The position numbers and the translations under genes are program-made. Source: Megaleporinus macrocephalus (Eukaryota; Chordata; Actinopteri; Characiformes; Anostomidae). From it: DNA of 64,000 nucleotides. How positions within the stretch are numbered: the stretch's first letter is position 1; each line of letters starts with the position of its first letter. The notes below the pieces were generated by a model. That model ran no database searches. It saw only the letters and a list, made by a program, of their open reading frames with translations, and was not told the DNA's origin. The stretch spans positions 5,416,684 through 5,480,683 of the forward strand of contig CM038716.1 of assembly GCA_021613375.1 (NCBI GenBank), given 5' to 3'. Below, piece by piece: positions 1 through 64,000 of the stretch.

Positions 1-106
1 AGAGAGCGAGATCAAAGCAAGAGCGCCAGGCGCGCGCCTGCTGGAGCCGCCGCCGCCGACGCCGCCGCCACTGCCGCGTGCGTGAGATGAGCGCGTGACC
101 CGCAGC
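1..106 (+). other. gucy1a2: 5' UTR of gucy1a2, GC-rich
   Basis: This is the GC- and CpG-rich leader directly upstream of the start codon, with a GCC-type triplet run at about 46-78. It looks like the inner part of a CpG-island promoter region. The window begins inside it, so the transcription start and core promoter cannot be located. It contains a 3-codon upstream ORF (separate entry). Confidence 0.7.
87..98 (+). promoter_or_regulatory. minimal upstream ORF before gucy1a2 start
   Basis: ATG at 87 is followed by two sense codons (AGC, GCG) and TGA at 96-98. The stop lies only 8 bases before the main ATG at 107. It is seen directly in the sequence. A role in lowering or tuning translation by reinitiation is inference, and it requires the mRNA to start upstream of 87. 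Confidence 0.5.
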
Positions 107-63958
<63,852 letters not shown>

Positions 63959-64000
63959 GATAAACCCCACCCACCTGCAACTAAACCACGCCTTGTAGGC
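63959..64000 (+). other. gucy1a2: start of gucy1a2 3' UTR
   Basis: Forty-two bases after the stop codon, then the window ends. The polyadenylation site is outside. Confidence 0.7.

Overview
The window is vertebrate nuclear DNA, most likely from a ray-finned (teleost) fish. One multi-exon gene with GT-AG introns runs through it on the + strand. The rest is intron filled with fish-type transposable elements (Tc1-like, RTE-like LINE, Rex1/L2-like LINE, several foldback and MITE elements) and very many minisatellites. An otophysan fish such as a characin or catfish is a guess from the repeat types and is not proven.

The gene is gucy1a2, the alpha-2 subunit of soluble (NO-sensitive) guanylate cyclase. 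Nine coding exons were placed by reading-frame continuity, splice consensus and family resemblance: 107-307, 10600-10661, 11596-11708 (or 11593-11708), 17411-18234, 47913-48068, 58796-59125, 59284-59427, 61656-61810 and 63748-63958. Joined they give 2196 nt, or 731 residues plus stop (732 with the alternative exon 3 acceptor). The joined frame has no internal stop or frameshift. The domain order is H-NOX-like region, PAS-like H-NOX-associated region, signalling helix, catalytic domain and a PDZ-ligand C-terminus (RETSL). The window starts in the GC-rich 5' UTR and stops 42 bases after the stop codon, so the promoter and 3' UTR are missing.

Region by region: intron 1 (308-10599) holds a TA microsatellite, a 38-bp AT-rich array, a CACATAGA-type array and a 36-bp array. 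Intron 2 holds a truncated MITE. Intron 3 holds a 31-bp array and a 60/63-bp array that ends about 70 bp before exon 4. Intron 4 (29.7 kb) holds a foldback element, a 5'-truncated LINE with its target-site duplication and an internal 37-copy 36-bp expansion, 61-bp, 41-bp and 24-bp arrays (the last 6.7 kb long), a second MITE copy, a mosaic of LINE fragments on both strands, a 42-bp array, a foldback element and a 62-bp array. Intron 5 holds a 42-bp array, a long hairpin MITE, two other inverted-repeat elements, a LINE fragment, a decayed Tc1 copy, a nested element of about 2.2 kb and a Tc1-derived deletion element. Introns 6 to 8 hold simple repeats, an inverted 42-bp array and a 33-bp array.

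By summing the array lengths I estimate that roughly 45% of the window is tandem repeat. Almost every intron has its own unrelated minisatellite family, several with higher-order structure. I found no second host gene, no RNA gene and no CRISPR-like or operon-like system. The most unusual content is the repeat biology and a few small changes in the gucy1a2 coding sequence and its splice sites.
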